Source: Rattus norvegicus
Taxonomy: Eukaryota > Chordata > Mammalia > Rodentia > Muridae
Assembly (NCBI RefSeq): GCF_036323735.1
Contig: NC_086028.1
Location: 26,271,001-26,335,000, forward strand
Reading direction: 5' to 3'
DNA length: 64,000 bases
How positions within the stretch are numbered: the stretch's first letter is position 1; each line of letters begins with the position of its first letter. Positions 1 to 12,050 of this stretch are shown here, piece by piece. A program made the translations under genes and the position numbers. The notes beneath the pieces were generated by a model. It did not search any database, was not told the origin of the DNA, and saw nothing but the letters and a program-made list of their open reading frames with translations.

Positions 1-948
1 TGCTGACATATGCTCTTTCCTGTTTCTTTCTGCAGGCACTCAGCGCTATGAGTTTTCTTCTTAGCACAGCTTTCATTGTGTCCCATAAGTTTGGGTATGT
101 TGTACCTTCATTTTCATTACATTCTAAAAAGTCTTTAATTTCTTTCTTTATTTCTTCCTTGACCAGGTTATCATTGAGTAGAGCATTGTTCAATTTCCAC
201 GTATATGTGGGCATTCTTCCCTTATTGTTATTGAAGACCAGTTTTAGGCCGTGGTGGTCTGATAGCACACATGGAATTATTTCTATCTTTCTGTACCTGT
301 TGAGGCCCGTTTTTTGACCAATTATATGGTCAGTTTTGTAGAAAGTACCATGAGGAGCTGAGAAGAAGGTATATCCTTTTGCTTTAGGATAGAATGTTCT
401 ATAAATATCTGTTAAGTCCATTTGGCTCATGACTTCTCTTAGTCTGTCTACGTCTCTGTTTAATTTCTGTTTCCATGATCTGTCCATTGATGAGAGTGGG
501 GTGTTGAAATCTCCCACTATTATTGTGTGAGGTGCAATGTGTGTTTTGAGCTTTAGTAAGGTTTCTTTTACGTATGTAGGTGCCCTTTTATTTGGGGCAT
601 CGGTATTTAGGATTGAGAGTTCATCTTGGTGGATTTTTCCTTTGATGAATATGAAGTGTCCTTCCTTACCTTTTTTGATGATTTTTGTTGAAAATTGATT
701 TTATTTGATATTAGAATGGCTACTCCAGCTTGCTTCTTCTGACCATTTGCTTGGAAAGTTGTTTTCCAGCCTTTCACTCTGAGGTAGTGTCTGTCTTTGT
801 CTCTGAGGTGTGTTTCCTGTAGGTAGCAGAATGCAAGGTCCTCGTTGCGTATCCAGTTTGTTAATCTATGTCTTTTTATTGGGGAGTTGAGTCCATTGAT
901 GTTGAGAGATATTAAGGAATAGTGATTATTGCTTCCTGTTATATTCAT
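1..948 (-). pseudogene. LINE-1 ORF2 N-terminal fragment (endonuclease), frameshifted
   Basis: ORF2 encodes an apurinic-type endonuclease and reverse transcriptase that nicks chromosomal DNA and primes cDNA synthesis. Only the endonuclease region is visible here. The first ATG of the frame is at 946-948, opening with the residues MNITGSNNHYSLISLNINGL, and lies 59 nt after the ORF1 stop as in the other two copies. The frame is broken near 684-688, where this copy has one base fewer than copies B and C. The remaining endonuclease sequence continues in a shifted frame to the window edge. It is therefore a pseudogene whatever lies further left. Confidence 0.9.
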
Positions 949-1007
949 ATTTGGAAATGAGGTTATGTTTGTGTGCTTTTCTTCTCTTTGTTTTGTTGCC
1001 AAGACGA

Positions 1008-2130
1008 TTAGTTTCTTGCTTCTTCTAGGGTATAGCTTGCCTCCTTATGTTGGGCTTTACCATTTATTATCCTTTGTAGCGCTGGATTTGTAGAAAGATA
1101 TTGTGTAAATTTGGTTTTGTCATGGAAAATCTTGGTTTCTCCATCTATGTTAATTGAGAGTTTTGCAGGATACAGTAACCTGGGCTGGTATTTGTGTTCT
1201 CTTAAGGTCTGTATGACATCAGCCCAGGATCTTCTGGCCTTCATATTTTCTGGCAAAAAGTCTGGTGTGATTCTGATAGGTCTGACTTTATATGTTATTT
1301 GACCTTTTTTCCCTTACTGCTTTTAATATTCTTTCTTTATTTTGTGCGTTTGGTGTTTTTACTATTATGTGACGGGAGGTGTTTCTTTTCTGGTCCAATC
1401 TTCTTGGAGTTCTGTAGGCTTCTTGTATGCCTATGGGTATCTCTTTTTTTAGGTTAAGGAAATTTTCTTCTATGATTTTGTTGAAGATATTTACTGGTCC
1501 TTTGAGCTGGGAGTCTTCACTCTCTTCTATACCTATTATCCTTAGGTTTGATCTTCTCATTGAGTCCTGGATTTCCTGTATGTTTTGGACCAGTAGCTTT
1601 TTCTGCTTTACATTATCTTTGACAGTTGAGTCAATGATTTCTATGGAATCTTCTGCTCCTGAGATTCTCTCTTCCATCTCTTGTAGTCTGTTGGTGAAGC
1701 TCGTATCTACAGCTCCTTGTCTCTTCTTTTGGTTTTCTATATCCAGGATTGTTTCCATGTGTTCTTTCTTGATTACTTCTATTTCCATTTTTAATTCCTT
1801 CAACTGTTTGATTGTCTTTTCCTGGAATTCTTTCAGGGATTTTTGTGACTCCTCTCTATGGGCTTCTACTTGTTTATTTATGATTTCCTGGAATTCTTTC
1901 AGGGATTTTTGCGATTCCTCTCTGTAGTCTTCTACTTGTTCTCTAAGGGAGTTCTTCACGTCTTTCTTGAAGTTCTCCAGCATCATGATCAAATATGATT
2001 TTGAAACTAGATCTTGCTTTTCTGGTGTGTTTGGATATTCCATGTTTGTTTTGATGGGAGAATTGGGCTCCGATGGTGCCATGTAGTCTTGGTTTCTGTT
2101 GCTTGGGTTCCTGCGCTTGCCTCTCGCCAT
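1008..2130 (-). pseudogene. LINE-1 ORF1 of copy A, one frameshift
   Basis: ORF1 encodes the trimeric coiled-coil RNA-binding chaperone of the LINE-1 particle. The frame opens at the ATG at 2128-2130 (MARGKRRNPS) and runs through the coiled coil and the RRM-like domain. It then breaks near 1303-1308, where a run of six T replaces the five T found in copies B and C. The last part, encoding the C-terminal domain, continues in another frame to the stop at 1008. The coiled coil carries two copies of the roughly 22-residue SLKEFQE unit; copy B has three and copy C one. Confidence 0.9.
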
Positions 2131-3226
2131 CAGATTATCTCTAGTGTTACTTTGTTCTGCTATTTCTGACAGTCAGTAGACTGTCGTATAAGCCTGTGTG
2201 TCAGGAGTGCTGTAGTCCTGTTTTCCTGTTTTCTTTCAGCCAGTCATGGGGACAGAGTGTTCTGCTTTTGGGCGTGTAGTTTTTCCTCTCTACAGGTCTT
2301 CAGCTGTTCCTGTGGGCCTGTGTCTTGAGTTCACCAGGCAGCTTTCTTGCAGCAGAAAAGTTGGTCTTACCTGTGGTCCCAAGGCTCAAGTTCGCTCGCG
2401 GGTTGCTGCCCGCGGCAGCAACCAGGAAGATCTGCACCGCCGTTTCCGGGAGCTTCAGTGCATCAGGGTTCCAGATGGCGTTTGGTGTTTTCCTCTGGCC
2501 TCTGAGATGTGTGTGCAGAGTGCAGTCTCTTCTGGTTTCCCAGGCGTGTCTGCCTCTCTGAAGGTTTAGCTCTCCCTCCCATGGGATTTGGGTGCAGAGA
2601 ACTGTTTATCTGGTCTGTTCCTTCAGGTTCCGGAGGTGTCTCAGGCGCAGGGGTCCTGCCGCTCCTGGGCCCTACCCCACGGGAACCCAGAGGCCGTATA
2701 CAGTTTCCTCTTGGGCCAGGGATGTGGTCAGGAGTGGGCAGTGTTGGTGGTCTCTTTCGCTCTGCAGCCTCAGGAGTGCCCACCTGACCAGGCAGTGAGG
2801 TCTCTCTCCCATGGGGTCTGGGAGCAGAGAGCTGCTGCGGCCGGGATCCGTGGGTGTGGGACTCCCGGTAAACACAGGAAGTGCCTGGTCCTAGAGGAAT
2901 TCTGCCTCTGTGTGTCCCGAGTTCACCAGGCAGGTCTCTTGCAGCAGAAAAGTTGGTCTTACCTGTGGTCCCAAGGCTGAAGTTTGCTCGCGGGGTGCTG
3001 CCCAGGAGCTCTCTGCGGCGGCAGCAACCAGGAAGATCTGCGCCGCCGTTTCCGGGAGCTTCAGTGCACCAGGGTTCCAGATGGCTTTTGGTGTTTTCCT
3101 CTGTCGTCCGAGATGTTTGCAGAGTGCATTCTCTTCTGGTTTCCCAGGCGTGTCCGCCTCTCTGAAGGTTTAGCTCTCCCTCCCATGGGATTTGGGTGCA
3201 GAGAACTGTTTATCCTGTCTGTTCCT
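2131..3226 (-). promoter_or_regulatory. LINE-1 5' region of copy A, one full and one partial monomer
   Basis: This is the GC- and CpG-rich 5' untranslated region that acts as the internal promoter in rat LINE-1. It contains a direct repeat: the block beginning gagttcaccaggcag occurs at 2327 and again at 2919, a period of 592 bp. The second copy is incomplete and ends at about 3226. The same arrangement with slightly different spacing is found in copy C. Promoter activity is known for the family; for this copy it is inferred. Confidence 0.8.
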
Positions 3227-3346
3227 GTAATATGGTTTCTTTATTCGATAATTATAAAGATGTCAACATTTGTTTAACAATGACCAAAATCAATTTTGAC
3301 CAGTTTTATTCCTTCACAGAAACCCAATATTCTTTAAACTGTTACA
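3227..3346. other. Short AT-rich spacer between two LINE-1 insertions
   Basis: This is AT-rich sequence with no open frame of note and no repeat that I recognise. It is probably pre-insertion host DNA lying between the 5' end of LINE-1 copy A and the truncated LINE-1 at 3363. Confidence 0.5.
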
Positions 3347-3362
3347 CTTTATCAATAATTTT
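3347..3362. repeat. Target-site duplication, left copy
   Basis: The 16-nt sequence ctttatcaataatttt is repeated exactly at 4651-4666 and brackets the truncated LINE-1 between them. Confidence 0.9.
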
Positions 3363-4650
3363 TCTTCCTTCTTTAGTAAATTGGGTATTTATTTACATTT
3401 CAAATGTTATTCCCTTTCTCAGACTCCAGGCCAACATCCCCCTAAACCATCCCCCTCCCCTTCGATATGGGTGTTCCCCTCTCCATCCACACCACATTAC
3501 CGCCCTCCTCCCAACAATCCTGTTCAATGGGGTTCCAATCTTGGCAGGACCAAAGGCTTCCCCTTCCACTGGTGCTCTTACTAGGCTATTCATTGCTACC
3601 TATGAGGTTGGAGCCCAGAGTCAGTCCATGTATAGTCTTTGGGTAGTGGCTTAGTCCCTGGAAGCTCTGGTTGGTTAGCATTGTTGCTCTAATGGTGTCT
3701 CAAGCCTCTTCAGCTCTTTCAGTCCTATCTCTGATTCCTTCAATGGGGGTCCCGTTCTCAGTTCAGTGGTTTGCTGCTGTCATTCGCCTATGTATTTGCC
3801 ATATTCTGGCTGTGTCTCTCAGGAAAGATCTACATCCGGTTCTTGTCAACCTGTACTTCTTAGCTTCATCCATCTTATCTAGTTTGGTGGCTGTATACGT
3901 ATGGGCCACATGTGGGACAGGCTCTGAATGACCATTTCTTCAGTCTGTGTTCTAAACTTTGCCTCCTTATTCCCTCCTATGGGTATTATTGTTCCCCTTT
4001 TCAAGGAGTGAAGCATCTGCATTTTGATCATTCTTCTTGAGTTTCATGTGGTCTGTGCATCTTGGGTAATTCGAGCATTTGGGCTAATAGCCACTTTTCA
4101 ATGAGTGCATACCCTGTGTGTTTTTCTGTGATTGGGTTACCTTACTCAGGATGATATTTTCTAGTTCTATCCATTTGCCTATGAATTTCATGAAGTCATT
4201 GTTTTTGATAACTGAGTAGTACTCCATTGTGTAGATGTACCACATTTTCTGTATTCATTCCTCTGTTGAAGGGCATCTGGGGTCTTTCCAACTCCTGATT
4301 ATTATAAATAAGGCTGCTAAGAATATAGTGGAGTATGTGTCTTTGCTGAGTGTTGGAGCATCTTTTGGGTATATGCCCAAGAGAGGGATAGCTGGGTCCT
4401 CAGGTTATACAATGTCCAATTTTCTGAGGATACTCCAGACTTATTTCCAGAATGGTTGTACCAGTCTGCAATCTCACCAACAATAGAGGAGTTTTCCTCT
4501 TTCTCCAATCCTCGCCAGCATTTGCTGTCTCCTGAGTTTTCGATCTTAGCCATTCTGACTGGTGTGAGGTGGAATCTCAGGGTTGTTTTGATTTGCATTT
4601 CCCTTATGACTAAAGATGTTGAACATTTCTTTAGGTGCTTCTCAGCCATT
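3363..4650 (-). mobile_element. 5'-truncated LINE-1 with target-site duplications
   Basis: On the minus strand this is the last part of a LINE-1: the C-terminal end of ORF2, the 3' UTR with its G-rich tract, and a short degenerate A-rich tail (T-rich on the plus strand near 3361-3380). It matches 13330-14615 of the full-length copy. It stops abruptly within ORF2 at 4650, the usual outcome of incomplete reverse transcription. Identical 16-nt direct repeats flank it exactly, so this is a single insertion independent of copy A. Small deletions and substitutions relative to copy B suggest it is somewhat older. Confidence 0.93.
4087..4650 (-). pseudogene. LINE-1 ORF2 C-terminal fragment
   Basis: This corresponds to the last part of ORF2, beginning at the residues MAEKHLKKCSTSLVIREM that precede the cysteine-rich region. 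Relative to copy B the frame is broken: after a good match to about 4540 (the CWRG part of the zinc-knuckle-like motif) the reading frame shifts, and further substitutions follow. There is no start codon of its own and no reason to expect expression. Confidence 0.85.
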
Positions 4651-4666
4651 CTTTATCAATAATTTT
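4651..4666. repeat. Target-site duplication, right copy
   Basis: Exact 16-nt match to 3347-3362, marking the 5' boundary of the truncated LINE-1. Confidence 0.9.
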
Positions 4667-4894
4667 ATCATTTTCACCCTTGACTACTGCTAATGTACTA
4701 ATGTACTTTGTATCTCTGTAAATTTGTCTAGACCGGGTATTTCTAACAATTAGAGGCATTTACATGACACATTTTGGGTGGACTTTTCACATTAGGATCA
4801 TGCTTTCCATGTTTATTCATCTTAGTACATATACCTGAGTGCCATATACCTTATTATTATTGTTATTATTGTTATTTAATCTGTTTTCACACTA

Positions 4895-5034
4895 CAGTTG
4901 TTATCTTCCTCCCAGTTGGCCCTCAGTCTATCATCCCATTCCTCCTCTCCATCTCCAAGAGGATAGCCCCACCCTTCCCATCCCCCCAGACCTTCCCCAC
5001 TTCCTAGGTCCTGTACCATCTTTCTATTACCTCT
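4895..5034 (-). mobile_element. Old LINE-1 3' UTR relic (probable)
   Basis: A C-rich stretch with runs such as cctcctctccatctcc and ccccccag resembles the 3' UTR of older rodent LINE-1 (Lx-like) elements read on the minus strand. It is too diverged for firm boundaries. It directly precedes a more ancient LINE-1 piece in the same orientation. Confidence 0.45.
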
Positions 5035-5425
5035 CCATCTGTGACTGGACATTGGTCTGCATGCATCTTTTGGCTATTATTAATAATACAACTTTGCTCA
5101 TCCATGTACACTTTAGCATTAACAGAGGTTTGCATTTTTCTAGGAACATACCATACAAAAGGTACAATTATTGATTATATGGTAAGACTTTATCACATTA
5201 TGTTTTGAAGTTTACATTTCTTCCAACTGTATTAGTTATGATTTTTTCCATGTGTTCCCCCATGCTAATCAATATCTTTTATTTGATTTAGTCATGCTAA
5301 GGAATATTTTTATATTTCCTGATGATTATTGGTGGTGAAAATCTTTATGTGCCATTGGTCATTTATATAACATCTCTGTGGAAATATCTATTTAAACATT
5401 TGTTCACCTTGAAGTGGGATTTGAA
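5035..5425 (-). mobile_element. Ancient LINE-1 (L1M-like) ORF2/3' relic
   Basis: On the plus strand the order of short blocks follows the antisense of the mammalian LINE-1 ORF2 end: ttggctattattaataatac, then tatggtaa, then gatgattattggtggtgaaaatc, then atttatataacatctctgtgg. The sequence is heavily mutated and has no open frame. This is probably an insertion that predates the rodent radiation. The assignment is by recalled similarity to the family, not by alignment. Confidence 0.6.
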
Positions 5426-5823
5426 GATTTTAATTTTTGAGAAATGAGAGTATAGCTCTCATCTCCTTACACAAAATTCTCTTGTTTTTCCATTTCTTGT
5501 TTTCTTTTTTATTGGTTGCTTGTTTTATAAAGTATAGAGTGCTTAAATTAGCACATGAAAGTAGTTAACATAAACAGAAGAACATTTGTTTCCATAGTAC
5601 CCATGGCAGTTGCATAACATAGTCCCTTAGTGGCTGCCCTCATCCTTCCCAACTTTCCAAGATTCAACACTTTTGGCTACAAATTATCAGCTTTATTTTT
5701 GTTGACTGAGACTCCACTTCATTCTCAAGTATAGTCAGATGTTATGTTTATATGGCTACTCTACTGGCTTTCCTCCTTTCATATATTTTATGAACTGAAT
5801 TTCCCTGTGTAGCAGTGTCTCAG

Positions 5824-5825
<2 letters not shown>
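5426..5825. other. Unannotated AT-rich DNA
   Basis: I see no open frame with coding character and no repeat that I can name in this stretch. It ends at a long (CA)n tract. Confidence 0.4.

Positions 5826-5872
<47 letters not shown>
5826..5872. repeat. (CA)n microsatellite
   Basis: An uninterrupted run of about 23 CA units. Uninterrupted tracts of this length are usually polymorphic. Confidence 0.97.
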
Positions 5873-5874
<2 letters not shown>

Positions 5875-6600
5875 TATTCTACAGTCTGACCAACTTATGG
5901 AAGCATGTGTAATTTTGGAAACATGAAACATCACAGGTCAGAAGTCAAATTCATTTTTAGTTGTCATTGACCCACTAAACAGACATTCATTGCTCATCTC
6001 TGTGTTTGACCTCATGACTATTGGGTGAATCATTTTCAGAATGTACACACCTCAGCTTTCACCAATGTAACAGCCAAGAATGTCATAGACAGCACCTTAG
6101 CCCTGTAACAGAAATTGCCTACTTTGCTATAACCTACCTACTCAATGCTTCTCAGCATCTCATTTGCAAAAGTATCTTGATCTACCACTCTCTTTGTTTT
6201 AATACTATTAAAACTATGACCACCATGGAACATGTTATTATGGTAACTTAAGTCTCTATTAGTAGGTCATTTGCATATGACTCCAGAATTTAATATTTCT
6301 TATTTTCTTTGAGGTCAAAGCTGTATTTGTAAAAATTGTTGTCATACACAATTATTTCTTTCTTACAGTTTTTTGAAAAACCATCTCTTTAATTAAAAAT
6401 AAACACTATCCACATAATCTTTCGGTGGTTCTCCATTCTCTATCTTGTCTAAGAGTCCAGTAAGTAATCAGCCTATACAATGCTCTATGTATTCATAATT
6501 GCTTCTGGGTGAGTCCCTGAGCTTTCTGGCATTCACTTTCATATTTAGGTTGTTGATTGACTCTGGAGATATTTATTTGAGATTGTAAGGTGACTTTATT
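5873..6600. other. Unannotated AT-rich DNA
   Basis: No gene, RNA or named repeat could be supported here. The longest frame (about 76 codons near 6021) has no recognisable domain. Confidence 0.4.
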
Positions 6601-6639
6601 CTTTGGCACACAGCCATCTAGATGTACTACTACCTCTTG

Positions 6640-6880
6640 TTGACTATTTATTATTGTTTATTTTATTGCTATTTATTATTGTCATAGTCTATTATTATTC
6701 ACATTGTTTATCTTTGATGCTTACATACATGTATGGAACAAAGTGTGATCACATCTACTATTACCTTCTTACTCATCTCCCACCCTTACTGACTCCCTTG
6801 TACCAGGTTCACTTCTTTTTCCTTTCCTCCCTGCATTTTTCTTTCTGTACACATCTGGTCTAGTTATACACAACTGCTGA
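6640..6880 (-). mobile_element. Possible old LINE-1 3' UTR relic
   Basis: A TTA-rich stretch is followed by a C-rich one (catctcccacccttactgac, then ctttcctccctgc). This order resembles the 3' UTR of old rodent LINE-1 elements on the minus strand. The resemblance is compositional and weak. Confidence 0.3.
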
Positions 6881-9061
6881 ATGTTCCTGATTGTGACACA
6901 CGTTACACACCCAGAAGACAGCATCACCTAGTGCTCATTGCAAAGTGCTGAGAAAAATCGATGGCTGAACACTCAAATGTACAGGACAGATCTGTATCAT
7001 TCACTTACAGGTCCAGGGCACATGATGGGAAGGGAATGGGTCCTTTGTAGAAAAGGAATTGTAGTATCATAGAAGGTTGAGTGATTTATGTTTAACTCTA
7101 TTTCTTTAATCTACATACAAATGCCATGCCTTTGGTTTTTTTTGTTTTTTTTTTGTTTTTTTTTTTTTTTTAGGTTTTCAGTAAGTTTTACAAAAAAGAA
7201 ATGTGAGTTCTTCAACTTCGTTTTTATTCTTCAAGTGTTAATGCATTGACTTTGCTTCTTAATGGGCTTCTCAATCAGTTTGTCAATTTTTACAGAGAAG
7301 CTAGAACTTTGAATGGAAGTATATTTAATATAGTCTCTAGCTAAGGGCTGCTACTTCAAGGTACTATTGAAAGGGTGGTGAAGATAGTTGATATTCATTT
7401 TGTCACCATTCTGGATAACATACGTCCAAAATATGGATTTCCACACAAGATTGGATTACAAGATTGGTTTGTTTTGAAGCCTGTAACCTTGACTTAGAGA
7501 CATGTGAGGTTTTTACCCTGTGCCTTCAACATCTATATGTACACACTTAAAATCATGTCCTTGTAAGAACTTGGATTTATTTTGGATTAGAGCCACTGTA
7601 ATGACTCCTTTTGAACATAATTACTTCTTTAAACATGTTCTTTCTAGTGACATTGTGAGGTACTAAGAGTTAGGGCATCAACACAGATACATCAGTGTGA
7701 AATGATGATATTCTTAACTGGTCTCTGACTGCTCTCTCCCCTTACCACACTTAGCAATTAAACTTCACTGAGTCATAGATATTTATGGTATTATTTTCAA
7801 TAATGTCTTGGAACATATTTTGGTTATAAAATGATCATTTTAAACTAGGTTTCTTTTGTAGTGGTAATATTTGAAGTTTAATCTGTCTGCTTTTTATGGT
7901 AAATAAGCCTCCTGGTGGTTTGGTTTATATTCTAATGAAACCAGCTTTTACCTGTAATGGTTTTCCAACAAAATTCTTTCTGTTGTTGTTTTTTTAAAAC
8001 AAATAAAAATTTCAAGTATCCATTTGAAGATAACTCTGTTTACTTACAGTTTACTTTTCTCCAGTGGGAAGAAAACACATCTTTGAGCCAGGGATCTTGA
8101 GCTTGGAACAATAGTGGCATCGTTCTCTGTGTGAACCTTTCTGGTTTGTCGTTCAATCATAATTACTTTTGCCCCATTAATGGACCCGACATGGCAATTA
8201 GGGACACTTTAGTATCAGTATTTTTGGTCCCACAAATGGGTGTTAGTTTAAGCCTGGGGTCTTTAATTCTCACCAGGAACTTCTTCAATTTTCTGCAATA
8301 TACAAGTTTTTAAGAGGAGGGAGGACTGAGAAATATTCTTTTCCCTTGTCTCTTGAAAGCATATATAGTAAGATTGCTTAACTGGAAGAGAAAGTGCTCC
8401 ATGTTTCTTGGATAAATCTGATTTAAATGGAGGGAGTTTCCAGTATCGAACCGAGGAAACAGTGCATATATTTGAATGCCACACAGACTCTCCATTTTTG
8501 GTGGGTATTAGATATTTCTTGATTAACTTCTTCTTTCTAATCTATGTGTCTAAGATCTTTGTCACAGATACTTGCATTGTTTGCTGTTGTTGCTGTTTGT
8601 TTTATTTTATTTATGTGTTTGTTTATTTATTTATAAGTATAGTTTGTCAAGATCTTCATGGCTTCAGGACTGACCTGACTACAGTGATGGGGAATGAAGG
8701 AGGACATGGAAGACAGAGCTGGGGACTAGGTGAACAGTGAGGTCTGATGGACATTCAACAGGAGCCCTGAAACAACGTGTTTGTTATATACAGCTTGACT
8801 GTGGTGGTGGGTTTGCTATTATTGGTAGGGGGGTCTCTGAAGGGGAATATTCTCAGGCTTCAGTCATAGGGAGGTAAGAACTGTGGCTGGCATTTTATAC
8901 ACACACTTTCAGTATCTGTACTCTGGTCAGGAGAAGGCTTTACCATTTCAATGGGTCCGGTGCATTGCTATGCTGGAAGTGTGGCTAGGCTCATGTCATG
9001 AGTGCTCATTCATATAGAGGTATACTTACTCCTAACAATAATTTGTTCCATTTTCTGTAAT
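6881..9061. other. Unannotated DNA with a T-rich tract
   Basis: This is mostly AT-rich non-coding sequence. A T-rich tract with G interruptions lies at about 7133-7171, and a (TTTA)-like stretch at about 8599-8636. A 110-codon frame at 8408-8740 is low-complexity in its middle and shows no domain. I see no gene. Confidence 0.4.
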
Positions 9062-9410
9062 ATCATGGATTGAACAAGAATGTCCCCCATAGGCTCATGT
9101 GAAGACTTAGTTGTCAGTGACTGGCACTAATTGGGAAGGAGGATTAGGAAGTGTGGCCTGTTAAAGTAGGTGTGTCTACTTTCAAAAATTCAAGATAGTC
9201 CCAGCATCTTTTTTTTCTGCTGCCTGTGGATATGAATGTAGAACTCTCTGTTACTTCTCCAGAACCATATATACTTATATGCCATCATGCTTCCTGTCAG
9301 GGTGGCAATGGACTGAATCTCTGAAACTGTAATCCAGGCCCAATTAAATGCTTTCTTTTATAAGAGTTGTCATGGACATGGTGTCTCTGAAAAGCAATAG
9401 GACACCGAAT
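9062..9410 (+). repeat. Diverged rodent interspersed repeat, first of three
   Basis: The end of this block (catcatgcttcc, ggcaatggactgaatctctg, aaactgtaatccaggcccaa, then ggtgtctctgaaaagcaata) recurs in the same order at 57843-57975 and 63395-63535. That repetition inside the window shows it is an interspersed repeat, and I recognise the pattern as a common rodent one. I cannot assign the family name with confidence. Confidence 0.65.
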
Positions 9411-11719
9411 ATAAGATTCAAAAGCAGCAGGTCTCTAGAGTTTGTTCTTTCTACACTGCAGAGCTGGTCACAGGAAGACGTTTTTTGAATGCCCATGAGG
9501 CCTAGCCTAGTTTACATTGTGCTGAGATATTTCCACACTTCATTTTCCCAGGGTTAGTCCTCAGGTTCTGTTAATTATAATGAGCTCAACATAGTGAGAA
9601 CAGGTTATTTTAGCAGAGGGATAGATACCTAATATTCTATCCAATAGTTTTCTCTTTGTTCTTAAATCTCTTCTCTGAGGCAGACCCCATGGGAATATCC
9701 TCACCACTTACAGAGAATATACAGTTTTACCACTGAAATTATCACCAATGCTCCTTTGTAACTATGCATATTTGTTTCAGTTCAAGATATTTTTTGCATA
9801 TTAATTCTATGAGAAACAAAGCCAAGGTTACTAAATTAATGACACACTCTGTCAGATTCCCTAGAATAAATCTGATTTTTTGTAAGATTGAAATGAACAT
9901 GTCTGTTATATGTATTTCCTTTTGTTCTTGAACTTGTGTTGATTAATCTAAACCTGGATATGATCTGAAATGTGCTGCTGTCTTTCCCTTTGAGCGTCTG
10001 ATATGTGATCAAATGAAAATGTTTAGAGAAACACACCTTAAATTGAGCATGTTCAAGACAGTGCCCACTCCTTCATATGCTTTCCTTTGTGAATATGAGT
10101 ATAGGTTCCTTCATGAAATTAGTCTCCAGAAATAAGAAAAGCCATAGGCATTAAGAATTCTACAAGGGGAAATGACTGAACTTTATGATGATGGGGAGTT
10201 CAAATACTGCAGATGAGCCAAATTCCTTTGGCTTACCTTTTAGTTCTTTTAACAGCCATTCATTGACAACCTGAGCTTTCCCTACTTAGCCATAGCCAAT
10301 ACTAACTAATATTTTTGGTAAATGCCTTCAATTTATGATTTCCTTTGTTTAACTAAATGTCATCAATAATCCTAATGAACACTGGGAATTATGGGAATTA
10401 TGAACACTGGCAATTATTGAAGTAATTCAAACACATAATTTTATATTTCAACTATTTGCTCTTAACTTCCATTCTCAGTAATTACTGCTAAAATATGAAA
10501 ATACATAAAGAGTGATTACACATGTGTTTTAAATCAAGATTCAATAATAGTTATGAGTTGTTTTTATTTTTAAACCATTATACTGACAAATTTGTTTTGT
10601 CTAACTTTGTTGTTAAATCATTAGAAAATTGTGTAATTATATTTACTTAGTCTTTGTTTGAGCTCACCTTTAAAAGATTGCTATGTCTCAATAACTTAGT
10701 TCTTCTGCACTTTTAGTTACAACAAAAACTAAATATGTACATTGAGATTTCTTTCTTCAAAAAAAATCCTCAAAGATTTTGTAGAAAAGTATAGTACTTA
10801 AGGTTTCCCATAATAAATTGACAACTCTCAGTTTTTCAGTACAAATTTTATGTGATTCATGAAAATTAGTAGTAACAGTGCAATAGTTATCAAATATATA
10901 GGCAAGAAATAAAACTGAACTACTATAACATTGTTGTATAAGTTCATTGTATGTATATATATAAACTATACATATATCATTAGCATATATTGTGTAGAAC
11001 AAATTAGTGAACATAACTTTGATATTTCTTAGTATTTGATTAATAATTTAATAATAAATTAAGCTGTTGAAATTTTAATGATAAACATTTTAAATGTTAA
11101 ATAGCACAAACTTAAATAATGAAGTAATAAAAGTTAATTTAGTTTAAGAAACAGTGAGACTTTTATAAACCAACTTTGATAATTGCATTTCTCCCATGAG
11201 TGAATTTAAATGAACTTCATTGGGTGCTAAGCCATTAATCAAGCCTTTGTTTGTACTTTGAGAGTGTTTGGCATCGTCAGGTAACCTTTCTCTAAATTGT
11301 CTGAATTTGCTTATTTGCTTTTTGTGTTTTAGCTAATCTGTTAGCAATCTTTACAAACAGTAAATCTAGTTAATATTTGATTTCACAACACTAACTTTTC
11401 TTTACATATTACATGCTTGATGAAAATTATTTTATTTTATTTTATTTTTTTGCCCAGAAAATGAATCGCAATTGCAACCAGAAATATAACTGTTGCTGTT
11501 TTCCTTTGTTCTGGAGTTTGAGAAAATGCTTTGCTTTTGTCTCTGAGGTGAGATTTGTCAACTGCTTTCCATTGTTCTGCTGTTATTTGTTTAATTGTTT
11601 CAGGAAGGAACGAATCCTTTGTAGCTAAAGTTGAATAATTTAAATTGGGAAGGACAATCTTGTTAATTATATTAGGAAGTACCTCAAAGAACTTCTTATC
11701 CTGTGCTATAATTACAATG
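9411..11719. other. Unannotated AT-rich DNA
   Basis: This stretch is very AT-rich, with small local duplications such as gggaattatgggaattatgaa near 10385. No coding frame, RNA gene or nameable repeat is supported. A (TTTTA)n stretch lies at about 11430-11450. Confidence 0.4.
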
Positions 11720-12050
11720 TGAAGTTGAAATGGTCACAAAGGTCAGGTATTAAATCCTTAGTCCCAGTTTGTGGCACTATTGGGAATGGTGGTGGAAGGG
11801 ATTAAGAGGTGAGACCTAGTGAGAAGGAGTCTTGTTCAGGGCAGATGCTCTAGGGATTGTGAGATTCTTCTCTCTTCTTTTGCATGTCCATTTGATGAAG
11901 TGAACATTTTTATCTTTTATCTGTTCATCACCTTTCTGTAATGCTGTGTCTCAAGACCCAGGAGAACAGTTGACTCCATCAAGAACTGAAACCTCTAAGA
12001 ATATGTGTCTAGTAAACCTCTACTTTATTCAAGTTGATAACCATATGTTA
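11720..12050 (+). repeat. Possible diverged interspersed repeat
   Basis: The blocks gtggcactattgggaatggt, aagaggtgagacctagtgag and tcaagaactgaaacctctaa follow the pattern of an old repeat that ends with a poorly conserved terminal region. The family is not identified and the boundaries are approximate. Confidence 0.35.

Larger units (their letters stand above)
1..3226 (-). mobile_element. LINE-1 copy A, 5' part, cut by window edge
   Basis: This is a rodent (rat-type) LINE-1 read on the minus strand: 5' promoter region, ORF1, and the beginning of ORF2, which runs off the left edge. It aligns almost base for base with the two other large copies in this window (13327-19843 and 27591-33532). The 5' end is placed at about 3226, where similarity to the promoter monomer stops abruptly. 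ORF1 and ORF2 each carry a frameshift, so the copy is not autonomous. Its 3' end and target-site duplication lie outside the window. Confidence 0.95.

Noticed and set aside
2246..2980. Several overlapping frames of 70-130 codons on both strands of the LINE-1 5' regions (also 19247-19860 and 32352-33632)
   Set aside because: They lie in GC-rich promoter monomers, overlap in many frames, and have no domain. They are artefacts of few stop codons in GC-rich DNA.
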